Below are positions 24,734-32,072 of a DNA stretch of 34,445 nt, one piece after another. Position 1 is the stretch's first letter. Each line of letters starts with the position of its first letter. Both the position numbers and the translations under genes were made by a program. The DNA comes from Geodermatophilus sp. DF01-2 (GTDB taxonomy: Bacteria; Actinomycetota; Actinomycetes; Mycobacteriales; Geodermatophilaceae): NCBI RefSeq assembly GCF_004571065.1, contig NZ_SPQN01000049.1:1-34445 (forward strand). Direction: 5' to 3'. The notes under the pieces are model-generated. The model saw only the letters and a program-made list of their open reading frames with translations, was not told the origin of the DNA and made no database searches.

Positions 24734-24753
24734 TGCGGTCCTACCGGACCGCA
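24734..24753. promoter_or_regulatory. Inverted repeat in the M3 peptidase promoter region
   Basis: TGCGGTCC-TACC-GGACCGCA has perfect 8-base arms and ends 11 bases before GTG 24723. It could be an operator overlapping the transcription start or a leader hairpin. Confidence 0.35.
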
Positions 24754-24804
24754 CCGCGGCCAAGACCGCCCCTGACCGCCGCTGAGCCGCTGCCCGTGTC
24801 CCGG

Positions 24805-24828
24805 TCGGGAGACCCTCCGGGCCCCCGC
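24805..24828. repeat. GGGAGACCCTCCGGG-type repeat, third copy
   Basis: TCGGGAGACCCTCCGGGCC, followed by CCCGC, matches 7594-7617 with one mismatch over 24 bases. Here it lies 12 bases after the permease stop (minus-strand sense), so it is again at a gene end. Confidence 0.6.
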
Positions 24829-24840
24829 GACCGGCCCACA

Positions 24841-25650
24841 TCACCTGGTGGAGGTGCGCTGGTAGAGCCGGACCGACAGCGGCACGAAGACGGCCAGGAT
24901 GAGCGCCGTCCAGATCACCGTGTAGAGCACCGGGTTCTGCAGCGACCACACGTCGGGCACCGTCGCTCCGGGCACGGTGTTGCCGAACAGCTCGCGTGCC
25001 GCCTGCACCACCGCGGACACCGGGTTCCACTCCGCGAAGGTGCGCAGCACCGGCGGGAAGGTCTCCAGCGGGACGAAGGTGTTGGCCACGAACGTCAGCG
25101 GGAAGATCACGATGAAGCTGGCGTTGTTGACCACCTCCGGCGTGCGCACCAGCAGCCCGACCACCGCCATCAGCCACGAGATCGCGTAGGCGAACACCAG
25201 CAGCACGAGGAAGCCGGCGACCGCCTCGCCGAAGGACGAGTTGATCCGCCAGCCGACGACGAGGCCGGTCAGCGCCATGACCGCGATCGAGATGGCGTTG
25301 AGGCCGAGGTCGGCCACGGTGCGCCCGACCAGCACCGCCGAGCGGGCCATCGGCAGCGACCGGAACCGGTCGATGAGGCCTTTCTGCAGGTCCTCGGCGA
25401 TGCTCGCGCCGGTCGTGGTCGAGCCGAAGACCACCGTCTGCGCGAAGATCCCGGGCAGCAGGAACTCCGCGTAGGAGATGCCCGGCGGCAGCCCGCCGAT
25501 CGCACCGCCGAACACGTAGCGGAACAGCAGCACGAACATGATCGGCGACAGGGTGGCGAAGACGATCAAATCCGGCACCCGCCTGACCTTGATCAGGTTG
25601 CGGCGGGTGATCGTCAACCCGTCGGACACCGCCGCACCGAACGCGGTCAC
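24841..25650 (-). CDS. ABC-2 type transporter permease (DrrB-like)
   Basis: This 269-residue permease has six hydrophobic segments and the ABC-2 pattern. The start GLTITRRNLIKVRRVPDLI is the cytoplasmic coupling region, and SPIMFVLLFRYVFGGAIGGL follows. GLIDRFRSLPMARSAVLVGR is the conserved loop of daunorubicin-type exporters, and FANTFVPLETFPPVLRTFAEWNPV is matched closely by VANTFVPLETFPPVLRTFAE. It pairs with the adjacent ATPase to form an exporter. GTG 25650 overlaps the ATPase stop (GTGA), so the two are translationally coupled. The exported compound is unknown. No resistance or biosynthetic genes lie nearby. Confidence 0.92.
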   Translation of the reverse strand: MTAFGAAVSDGLTITRRNLIKVRRVPDLIVFATLSPIMFVLLFRYVFGGAIGGLPPGISYAEFLLPGIFAQTVVFGSTTTGASIAEDLQKGLIDRFRSLPMARSAVLVGRTVADLGLNAISIAVMALTGLVVGWRINSSFGEAVAGFLVLLVFAYAISWLMAVVGLLVRTPEVVNNASFIVIFPLTFVANTFVPLETFPPVLRTFAEWNPVSAVVQAARELFGNTVPGATVPDVWSLQNPVLYTVIWTALILAVFVPLSVRLYQRTSTR

Positions 25651-26651
25651 GCCGCCCCCTCCCCTGCGCCCACCGGCGTCCGGTCGCCGGCCTGCTCGTT
25701 CTCCGACCCGTCCTCGGCGGCATGGCCGGTGAGGGTGAGGAACACGTCGTCGAGATCGGGCCGGCGCAGCCCCACGTCGAGGACCTCCACGCCGCTGCCG
25801 GCCAGCAGCCGCAGCGCCTCGGCCAGGTCGTCGGTGCCGCCACTGACCGGCAGGGAGAGCCGCCGCGTCGACTCGTCGAGCCGCGGTTCGTCGATCGCGA
25901 GTGGGCGCAGCCGGTGGGCCGCCTCGCCGACGTCGGCCGCGTCGCGGAGGGTCAGCTCCAGCCGCTGCCCTCCCACCTGGGCCTTGAGCTCGTCGGCGGT
26001 GCCACGGGCGATGACCCGCCCCCGGTCGATGACCACCATCCGGTCGGCCAGCCGGTCGGCCTCCTCCAGGTACTGCGTGGTCAGCAGGATCGTCGTCCCG
26101 CCGTCGGCGAGGTCGGCGATGAACTCCCACATGCCCAGCCGGCTGCGCGGGTCCAGCCCCGTCGTCGGCTCGTCGAGGAAGAGCACTCGTGGGCGGGCGA
26201 TGAGCGAGGCGGCGATGTCCAGCCGTCGGCGCATGCCACCCGAGTAGGTCTTGGCCGGCCGGTCGGCCGCCCCGGTGAGGTCGAAGCGCTCCAGCAGCTC
26301 ACCGGCCCGCGCCCGCGCCTCCCGCCGGCCAAGCCGGTACAACCGGCCGACCATCTCGAGGTTCTCGAACCCGGTGAGGTACTCGTCGACGGCGGCGTAC
26401 TGGCCGGTCAGCCCGATCGCGGAACGCACCGCGCCGGCGTCGTCCACCACGTCGAGGCCGACCACCTGCGCCCGTCCCGCGTCGGCCCGCAGCAGGGTGG
26501 TGAGGATCCGCACCACCGTCGTCTTGCCCGCGCCGTTGGGACCGAGCAGCCCGAGGACGGAGCCCTCGGCCACGGTCAGGTCCACCCCGTCGAGGGCCGT
26601 GGTGGTGCCGAAGCGCTTCACCAGACCCTCGACGACTACCGCGTCGGTCAT
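25647..26651 (-). CDS. ABC transporter ATP-binding protein (DrrA-like)
   Basis: This 334-residue ATPase of the daunorubicin-resistance DrrA group has Walker A GPNGAGKT (37-44), the Q-loop in GLTGQYAAVDEYLTG, signature YSGGMRRRLDIA, Walker B VLFLDEPTTGLDPRSR and the H-loop replaced by a Gln-containing LLTTQYLEEAD, as is normal in DrrA. A C-terminal accessory domain of about 100 residues ends with VEVLDVGLRRPDLDDVFLTL, which interacts with the permease in this family. It powers export through the downstream DrrB-like permease. ATG 26651 is supported by a leaderless-type TAGCGT hexamer 7 bases upstream. Confidence 0.94.
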   Translation of the reverse strand: MTDAVVVEGLVKRFGTTTALDGVDLTVAEGSVLGLLGPNGAGKTTVVRILTTLLRADAGRAQVVGLDVVDDAGAVRSAIGLTGQYAAVDEYLTGFENLEMVGRLYRLGRREARARAGELLERFDLTGAADRPAKTYSGGMRRRLDIAASLIARPRVLFLDEPTTGLDPRSRLGMWEFIADLADGGTTILLTTQYLEEADRLADRMVVIDRGRVIARGTADELKAQVGGQRLELTLRDAADVGEAAHRLRPLAIDEPRLDESTRRLSLPVSGGTDDLAEALRLLAGSGVEVLDVGLRRPDLDDVFLTLTGHAAEDGSENEQAGDRTPVGAGEGAA

Positions 26652-26658
26652 GAGCGGC

Positions 26659-26664
26659 ACGCTA
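26659..26664 (-). promoter_or_regulatory. -10 hexamer for leaderless ABC exporter mRNA
   Basis: TAGCGT (TAnnnT) ends 7 bases before ATG 26651 with no ribosome-binding site between them, which is the leaderless spacing. Confidence 0.55.
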
Positions 26665-26759
26665 GGCCCCGGGGGGGACGCTTTCCGACCGGTTTTCCAC
26701 CCGACGCCGACCCCGGCCCCCTCCCGGGCACCGCCCCGAGCGTGCGAGGGGTGGGGAGA

Positions 26760-26772
26760 AGGGGGTCCTTGC
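26760..26772 (-). repeat. Post-stop motif after threonine ammonia-lyase
   Basis: The minus strand reads TGA then GCAAGGACCCCCT directly after the coding region. phoH2 (2719-2731) has the same motif at the same distance, with one differing base after the stop. The rest of the gap to the ABC start is GC-rich and shows no gene. Confidence 0.45.
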
Positions 26773-28011
26773 TCAACCGGCGCTCGCCGCATATCCCGCC
26801 CGGCCCAGCCGGGCGAGCACCTCCTCGGCGTGCTCGGGCCCGCGGGTCTCGAGGACGACGAAGACCTCCACCTCGCCCAGGCCCAGCCGGGTCGCCGTCC
26901 GCTCGTGCTCGACCTCGAGCACGTTGGCCCCGGCCGCGGCCAGCTCGCCCAGCACCCCCGCCAGCGACCCCGGCCGGTCGGGCACCCGCAGTCGCAACGA
27001 GAGGTAGCGCCCGGCGGCGGCCATGCCGTGCTGCACCACCTTGAGCAGCAGCACCGGGTCGATGTTGCCGCCGGAGACGACCGCGACCAGCGGCGGCTCG
27101 AAGGCGGCCGGCTCGGCGAGCACGGCGGCGACCGCGGCGACACCGGCCGGCTCGACGACGAGCTTGGCCCGCTCCAGGCAGAACAGCAGCGCCTGGGAGA
27201 GGTCCTCCTCGCTGACCGTGCGCACCTCGTCCACGAGGTCGCGGACGTGCGCGAAGGTGAGCTCGCCGGGCGCGCCGACGGCGATGCCGTCGGCCATCGT
27301 CGACATCCCTGACAGCGGCACCGGGCGACCGGCGGCCAGCGACCCGGGGAACGCGGCGGCCGCCGCGGCCTGCACCCCGACGACGCGGACGGCGGGACGG
27401 CGGGCCCGCACCGCCGCCGCGATTCCCGACACCAGACCCCCGCCGCCGGTCCCCACCACGACGGTGGCGACGTCAGGGCACTGGTCGAGGATCTCCAGCC
27501 CGACCGTCCCCTGCCCGGCGATGACGTGGGGGTGGTCGAACGGGTGGATGAAGATCGCGCCGGTGCGCTCCGCGTGCTGTGACGCCGCGGCCAGGGCGTC
27601 GGTGAGGTCGTGCCCGCCCAGCCGGGCGTCAGCGCCGTAGCCGCGGGTGGCCGCCACCTTGGGCAGCGGCGCCGTCTCGGGCATGAACACCGTGGCCCGG
27701 ATGCCCAGCAGCTGCGCGGCCAGCGCGACGCCCTGGGCGTGGTTGCCCGCACTCGCGGCGACGACGCCGCGGGCCCGCTCCTCGGCCGACAGCCGGGCCA
27801 GCCGGGTGTAGGCGCCGCGGATCTTGAACGAGCCGGCGCGCTGCAGGTTCTCGCACTTGAGCCAGACGGGACCGCCGACCCGCTCGGCCAGCGCACGTGA
27901 ATGCTCCAGCGGCGTGCGCCGGACGACGCCGTCGATCAGCTCCGCCGCGGCCTCGACGTCCGCACCGCCGACCCGGGCCACCTCGTCGCGCCCCGCCGCG
28001 CCAGCCACCAT
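26773..28011 (-). CDS. ilvA: Threonine ammonia-lyase (IlvA/TdcB type) with ACT domain
   Basis: This PLP enzyme deaminates threonine to 2-oxobutanoate, the first step toward isoleucine. Of 412 residues, the catalytic part has RAGSFKIRGAY with PLP-binding Lys63, SAGNHAQGVA for the cofactor/substrate loop and VVGTGGGGLVSG for the phosphate-binding glycine loop. The C-terminal part (about 330-412: YLSLRLRVPDRPGSLAGVL, then LEVEHERTATRLGLGEVEVF) is one ACT domain, a likely regulatory site. One ACT domain and this length match the TdcB/short IlvA type rather than the two-ACT biosynthetic form, so catabolic or anabolic use is uncertain. ATG 28011 has GAGGA upstream. It is divergent from the AAA+ operon. 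Confidence 0.9.
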   Translation of the reverse strand: MVAGAAGRDEVARVGGADVEAAAELIDGVVRRTPLEHSRALAERVGGPVWLKCENLQRAGSFKIRGAYTRLARLSAEERARGVVAASAGNHAQGVALAAQLLGIRATVFMPETAPLPKVAATRGYGADARLGGHDLTDALAAASQHAERTGAIFIHPFDHPHVIAGQGTVGLEILDQCPDVATVVVGTGGGGLVSGIAAAVRARRPAVRVVGVQAAAAAAFPGSLAAGRPVPLSGMSTMADGIAVGAPGELTFAHVRDLVDEVRTVSEEDLSQALLFCLERAKLVVEPAGVAAVAAVLAEPAAFEPPLVAVVSGGNIDPVLLLKVVQHGMAAAGRYLSLRLRVPDRPGSLAGVLGELAAAGANVLEVEHERTATRLGLGEVEVFVVLETRGPEHAEEVLARLGRAGYAASAG

Positions 28012-28083
28012 GCCGGTGATCCTCGCAGGGGAGGAGCCCAGGTGGCATCGGCCGGACGGGTGCCCGTGTCGCCGCCCGCGTCG

Positions 28084-28089
28084 TACCGT
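28084..28089 (+). promoter_or_regulatory. -10 hexamer for leaderless AAA+/VWA operon mRNA
   Basis: TACCGT (TAnnnT) ends 7 bases before GTG 28097. No Shine-Dalgarno sequence is present at the optimal distance, which fits leaderless transcription. Confidence 0.5.
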
Positions 28090-28096
28090 GGCTGGG

Positions 28097-29566
28097 GTGA
28101 CGGACCCCGGCGTTCCCGCCTCCGCTCCCCCCGCCCCCACGACCCTGGGCGAGCTCCGCGACAGCGGGGCCGTCTTCCGGCCGGTCAAGGCCGAGATCCG
28201 CGCCAACCTGCTCGCCCGCCTCGGTGCCGGCGAGCCCAGCCTGCCGGGCATCGTGGGCTTCGAGGACACCGTCGTGCCCGAGGTCGAGCGCGCCCTCATC
28301 GCCGGCCACGACCTCGTCCTCCTCGGCGAGCGCGGCCAGGGCAAGACCCGGCTGATCCGCACGCTGGTCGGGCTGCTCGACGAGTGGACGCCGGTCCTCA
28401 CCGGCAGCGAGCTCAACGAGCACCCGCTGCAGCCGATCAGCGTGTGGGCGCACCGCCAGATCGCCGAGCACGGCGACGCGACCCCGGTCGGCTGGCTGCA
28501 CCGCAGCGACCGTTTCGGCGAGAAGCTGGCCACCCCGGACACCAGCGTCGGCGACCTGATCGGGGACGTCGACCCGATCAAGGTCGCCGAGGGCCGCACG
28601 CTGGGCGACCCGGAGACCGTGCACTACGGCCTGGTGCCGCGCACCAACCGCGGCATCTTCAGCGTCAACGAGCTGCCCGACCTGGCCGAGCGCATCCAGG
28701 TGGCGCTGCTCAACGTGCTCGAGGAGCGCGACATCCAGATCCGCGGCTACCGGGTGCGGCTGCCGCTGGACCTGCTGCTGGTCGCCAGCGCCAACCCGGA
28801 GGACTACACCAACCGCGGCCGGATCATCACCCCGCTCAAGGACCGCTTCGGCGCCGAGGTGCGCACCCACTACCCGATCGAGCTGGCCGACGAGGTCCGG
28901 CTGCTGCACCAGGAGGCCGACACCGCCTGGCTGGGCGGTGACGGCCAGGGGCGGGGTCACCTGGAGCGCCCCCTGGTCCCCGAGCACCTGGTGGAGATCG
29001 TCGCCCGCTTCACCCGGCTGGTCCGCGACTCCAACCACGTCGACCAGCGCTCCGGCGTCAGCGCCCGCTTCGCGATCGCCGGCCTGGAGACGGTCGCCGC
29101 GTCCGCCGTCCGCCGGGCCGCCGTCGCCGGGGAGACCCGGCCGGTCGCCCGCGTCGTCGACCTGCCCAGCGTGGTCCCGGCCAGCCGGGGCAAGGTCGAG
29201 TTCGCCGACTCCGGCGCCGACCCGGACGACGAGCGGGAGCTGGAGATCCTCGAGCACCTGCTCCGGCAGGCGACCGCGCAGACCTTCCGGGCCCGCTGCG
29301 CCGGGCTGGACCTGACCGGCCTGCAGGAGCACTTCACCGGCGGGGAGACCGTCGAGTCCGGCGAGCTGGTGCCGGCCGCCGCGCTGCTGGGCCAGCTGGG
29401 CACCATCCCGAGACTCGCCGAGCTGCTGGGGCGCCTGGGCGTGCCGGAGGGCGAGCAGTCGGCCGAGCAGGCCGCCGCCGCGGTGGAGTTCGCCCTCGAG
29501 GGGCTCTATCTCACCCGCCGGCTGGCCAAGGACACCGACGGCCCGCGCACGGTCTACGGGTCGTGA
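28097..29566 (+). CDS. AAA+ ATPase, magnesium-chelatase ChlI/MoxR-like
   Basis: This 489-residue AAA+ protein has Walker A GERGQGKT (77-84) and, downstream, GIFSVNELPDLAERIQVALL and LLVASANPEDYTNRGRIITP followed by LKDRFGAEVRTHYP (sensor and arginine-finger region), close to ChlI/BchI. The counterpart in M. tuberculosis is Rv0958. No ChlH or other chlorophyll/cobalamin chelatase gene is nearby, and the partner is a VWA protein. The pair therefore more likely acts as a MoxR-style chaperone or metal-insertion machine, which is an inference. GTG 28097 is set by the leaderless-type promoter hexamer. The stop overlaps the VWA start (GTGA), so the two are coupled. Confidence 0.88.
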   Translation: MTDPGVPASAPPAPTTLGELRDSGAVFRPVKAEIRANLLARLGAGEPSLPGIVGFEDTVVPEVERALIAGHDLVLLGERGQGKTRLIRTLVGLLDEWTPVLTGSELNEHPLQPISVWAHRQIAEHGDATPVGWLHRSDRFGEKLATPDTSVGDLIGDVDPIKVAEGRTLGDPETVHYGLVPRTNRGIFSVNELPDLAERIQVALLNVLEERDIQIRGYRVRLPLDLLLVASANPEDYTNRGRIITPLKDRFGAEVRTHYPIELADEVRLLHQEADTAWLGGDGQGRGHLERPLVPEHLVEIVARFTRLVRDSNHVDQRSGVSARFAIAGLETVAASAVRRAAVAGETRPVARVVDLPSVVPASRGKVEFADSGADPDDERELEILEHLLRQATAQTFRARCAGLDLTGLQEHFTGGETVESGELVPAAALLGQLGTIPRLAELLGRLGVPEGEQSAEQAAAAVEFALEGLYLTRRLAKDTDGPRTVYGS

Positions 29567-31578
29567 GCAGATCGCGCCCCGGGCGGGGCTACCGGTACGG
29601 CCGCTGGCGCGGCGGGCCCGACCCGCTGGCGCCGCCCTACGACCTGGGCAGCGCGGTCGACGAGATCGGCGACTCGGTGCTCGGCGGCAGCGGCGTCCGG
29701 GAGGCGCTGCGCGAGCTGCTGCGCCGCGGCATGGACGGCCGGCGCGGCCTGGACGAGTTGCGCCGGTCGGTCCGCGAGCGGCTGCGGCAGACCCGCAACG
29801 CGGGGCGGATGGACGGCACGCTCCAGGAGGTCCGCGAGCTGCTGGACCGGGCGGTCGAGGCCGAGCGGCGGGAGCTGTTCCCCGACCCGGACGACATGGC
29901 CCGGCTCAAGGAGGCCGAGCTCGACGCGCTGCCCGACGACACCGCGGGCGCCGTCCGGGCGCTCAAGGAGTACGACTGGCGCTCGGCCGAGGCGCGGGCC
30001 GCCTACGAGCAGATCCAGGACCTGCTGCGCCGGGAGGTGCTCGACAGCTCGTTCGCCTCGATGAAGCAGGCGCTGCAGAACGCCACCGAGGGCGACGTGC
30101 AGGCGGTCAAGGACATGGTCGCCGATCTCTCGCAGCTCGTCGACGCGCACAACCGCGGCGAGGACACCGGCGAGCGGTTCCGCGAGTTCATGGAGAAGCA
30201 CGGCCGGTTCTTCCCCGACGACCCGCAGTCGGTCGAGGAGCTGATCGACTCCCTCGCCCGCCGGGCCGCCGCGCAGGAGCGGATGATGGCCGGCCTCTCG
30301 CCCGAGCAGCGGGCCGAGCTGGGCGATCTGATGGCCCAGACGATGCAGGACATGGGCCTGGCCAGCGAGATGACCCATCTGCAGGACGCGCTGCGCCAGG
30401 CCCGGCCCGACCTGCCCTGGGGGCAGCGCGGGCAGGTGCCCGGTGGTGAGCAGGCCCTCGGCCTGGGCGACGCCACCAGCGCGGTCGCCGAGCTGGCCGA
30501 CCTGGAGGCGCTGTCCAACCAGCTCTCCCAGGGCTACGCCGGTGCCTCGCTGGCCGACGTCGACGAGGAGCTGCTCGAGCGGGCGCTGGGCCGGCCCGCC
30601 GTCGACGACCTCGCCGCGCTTCGCCGGCTGGAGCGCGAGCTGGAGCGGCAGGGCTACCTCGACCGCTCCGACGGCCGGCTCGAGCTCTCCCCCAAGGCGG
30701 TCCGCCGGCTCGGGGCGACCGCGCTGCGCCGGGTGTTCGCCCAGCTCGACGCCACCGGCCGCGGCGAGCACGACGTCGCCGACGCCGGGGCGGCCGGGGA
30801 CCTGACCGGCAGCTCACGGGAGTGGCGGTTCGGTGACGAGCAGCCGCTGGACGTCGTCCGCACGGTGAAGAACGCCGTCCTGCGCACCGCGCACGAGCCA
30901 CGTCGTCGGGCCCACCCCACCACCCCCGGCACGACCGGCGACCGGCACGTGCGCATCGCCGTCGAGGACTTCGAGGTCGTCGAGACCGAGCGGCGCACCG
31001 GCGCGGCCGTCGCGCTGCTGGTCGACCTGTCGTACTCGATGGCGCTGCGCGGCACGTGGGGGGCGGCGAAGTCGACGGCGATGGCGCTGCACTCGCTGGT
31101 GACCACCCGGTTCCCGCAGGACGCCATCCAGATCATCGGCTTCTCCTCCACCGCACAGGTGCTGCGGCCGGAGACCCTCGCCGAGCTGAGCGTGGACACG
31201 CTGCAGGGCACCAACCTGCAGCACGGACTGATGCTGGCCCGGCGCTTTCTCGCCCGGCACCGGGACGCCGAGCCGGTGGTGCTGGTGGTCACCGACGGCG
31301 AGCCGACCGCCCACCTGGAGGACGACGGCACGCCGTTCTTCTGCTGGCCCCCGATGCCCGAGACGATCGCCCGCACCGTGGCCGAGGTGGAGCGGGTGGC
31401 CCGGTCCGGGGCGACGATGAACGTCTTCGCCCTCGACCCCGAGCCCGGGCTGGTGCACTTCGTCCACGACATCACCCAGCGGGCCGGCGGCCGGGTCTTC
31501 ACTCCCGACAGCGAGCGGCTCGGCGAGTACGTGGTCGCCGACTACCTCCGCACCCGCCGGGGGCGTCGGGCACGCTGA
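29563..31578 (+). CDS. VWA-domain protein, partner of the AAA+ ATPase
   Basis: This 671-residue protein resembles M. tuberculosis Rv0959 in size and position. About 470 residues of mainly helical, charged sequence precede a C-terminal von Willebrand factor A domain. That domain has a complete MIDAS: DLSYS at 488-492, the Thr in LQGTNLQHG, and DGEP at 578-581. VWA partners of ChlI/MoxR ATPases bind substrate through this metal site while the ATPase supplies work. There is no signal peptide. The Arg/Gly-rich start (SRSRPGRGYRYGRWRGG) is probably flexible. The start GTG 29563 overlaps the ATPase stop. The GNAT gene begins 5 bases after its stop. Confidence 0.9.
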   Translation: MSRSRPGRGYRYGRWRGGPDPLAPPYDLGSAVDEIGDSVLGGSGVREALRELLRRGMDGRRGLDELRRSVRERLRQTRNAGRMDGTLQEVRELLDRAVEAERRELFPDPDDMARLKEAELDALPDDTAGAVRALKEYDWRSAEARAAYEQIQDLLRREVLDSSFASMKQALQNATEGDVQAVKDMVADLSQLVDAHNRGEDTGERFREFMEKHGRFFPDDPQSVEELIDSLARRAAAQERMMAGLSPEQRAELGDLMAQTMQDMGLASEMTHLQDALRQARPDLPWGQRGQVPGGEQALGLGDATSAVAELADLEALSNQLSQGYAGASLADVDEELLERALGRPAVDDLAALRRLERELERQGYLDRSDGRLELSPKAVRRLGATALRRVFAQLDATGRGEHDVADAGAAGDLTGSSREWRFGDEQPLDVVRTVKNAVLRTAHEPRRRAHPTTPGTTGDRHVRIAVEDFEVVETERRTGAAVALLVDLSYSMALRGTWGAAKSTAMALHSLVTTRFPQDAIQIIGFSSTAQVLRPETLAELSVDTLQGTNLQHGLMLARRFLARHRDAEPVVLVVTDGEPTAHLEDDGTPFFCWPPMPETIARTVAEVERVARSGATMNVFALDPEPGLVHFVHDITQRAGGRVFTPDSERLGEYVVADYLRTRRGRRAR

Positions 31579-31583
31579 GGCCC

Positions 31584-32042
31584 GTGAACAGCACCGCCGT
31601 CACCGTCGAGGAGGTCGGCCTCGACGTCGTCCTGCCGCTGCGCAGCGCCGTCCTGCGCGGTGGTGGCCCGGCCGGCATGCCGGGGGACGACGACCCGGCG
31701 ACGGTCCACCTCGCCGCGCGCACCGCGGACGGCGCGGTCGCCGGCGTGGCCCGCCTCTCGCCCGCGCCCTGCCCCTGGCGGTACGCCCACGCCCCGTGGC
31801 AGCTGCGCGGCATGGCCACCGATCCGGCGGCCCGCGGCACCGGGGTGGGCCGGCTGCTGCTCGACGCCGCCCTGGCGCTCGTGGTGGCGCGGGGTGGCGA
31901 CCTCGTGTGGTGCGACGCCCGCACGACCGCGGCCGGCTTCTACGAGCGGAGGGGCTTCACCGTGGTCACCGGCCCCTACGAGAAGCCGGGCATCGGTCCA
32001 CACCTCGGCATGGTCATCGACGTGAGCGGAGTCGCTGGGTGA
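31584..32042 (+). CDS. GNAT family N-acetyltransferase
   Basis: This 152-residue GNAT enzyme has the acetyl-CoA pyrophosphate-binding motif in LRGMATDPAARGTGVGRLLL (RGTGVG), then LVWCDARTTAAGFYERRGFT, the typical motif B region. The substrate is unknown. It starts at GTG 31584, 5 bases after the VWA stop, so it is the last gene of the AAA+/VWA operon. Its final residues VSGVAG and stop codon lie inside a perfect inverted repeat. The convergent DUF2252 protein ends with the same six residues, so this tail is a by-product of the repeat. Confidence 0.85.
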   Translation: MNSTAVTVEEVGLDVVLPLRSAVLRGGGPAGMPGDDDPATVHLAARTADGAVAGVARLSPAPCPWRYAHAPWQLRGMATDPAARGTGVGRLLLDAALALVVARGGDLVWCDARTTAAGFYERRGFTVVTGPYEKPGIGPHLGMVIDVSGVAG

Positions 32043-32072
32043 CGGTTTCCGTCACCCAGCGACTCCGCTCAC
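32022..32072. terminator. Perfect 24-bp inverted repeat shared by two gene ends
   Basis: Bases 32022-32045 are the exact reverse complement of 32049-32072, separated by TTT. The arms begin GTGAGCGGAGTCGC and end GGGTGACGG. Both stop codons (32040-32042 on plus, 32052-32054 on minus) lie inside it. This would form a very stable hairpin in either transcript, so it is probably a bidirectional terminator. Confidence 0.8.

Noticed and set aside
23863..26247. Long plus-strand open frame (794 codons) opposite the M3 peptidase and ABC genes
   Set aside because: It spans several real minus-strand genes, is His/Arg/Gln-rich and has no domain; a typical high-GC shadow.
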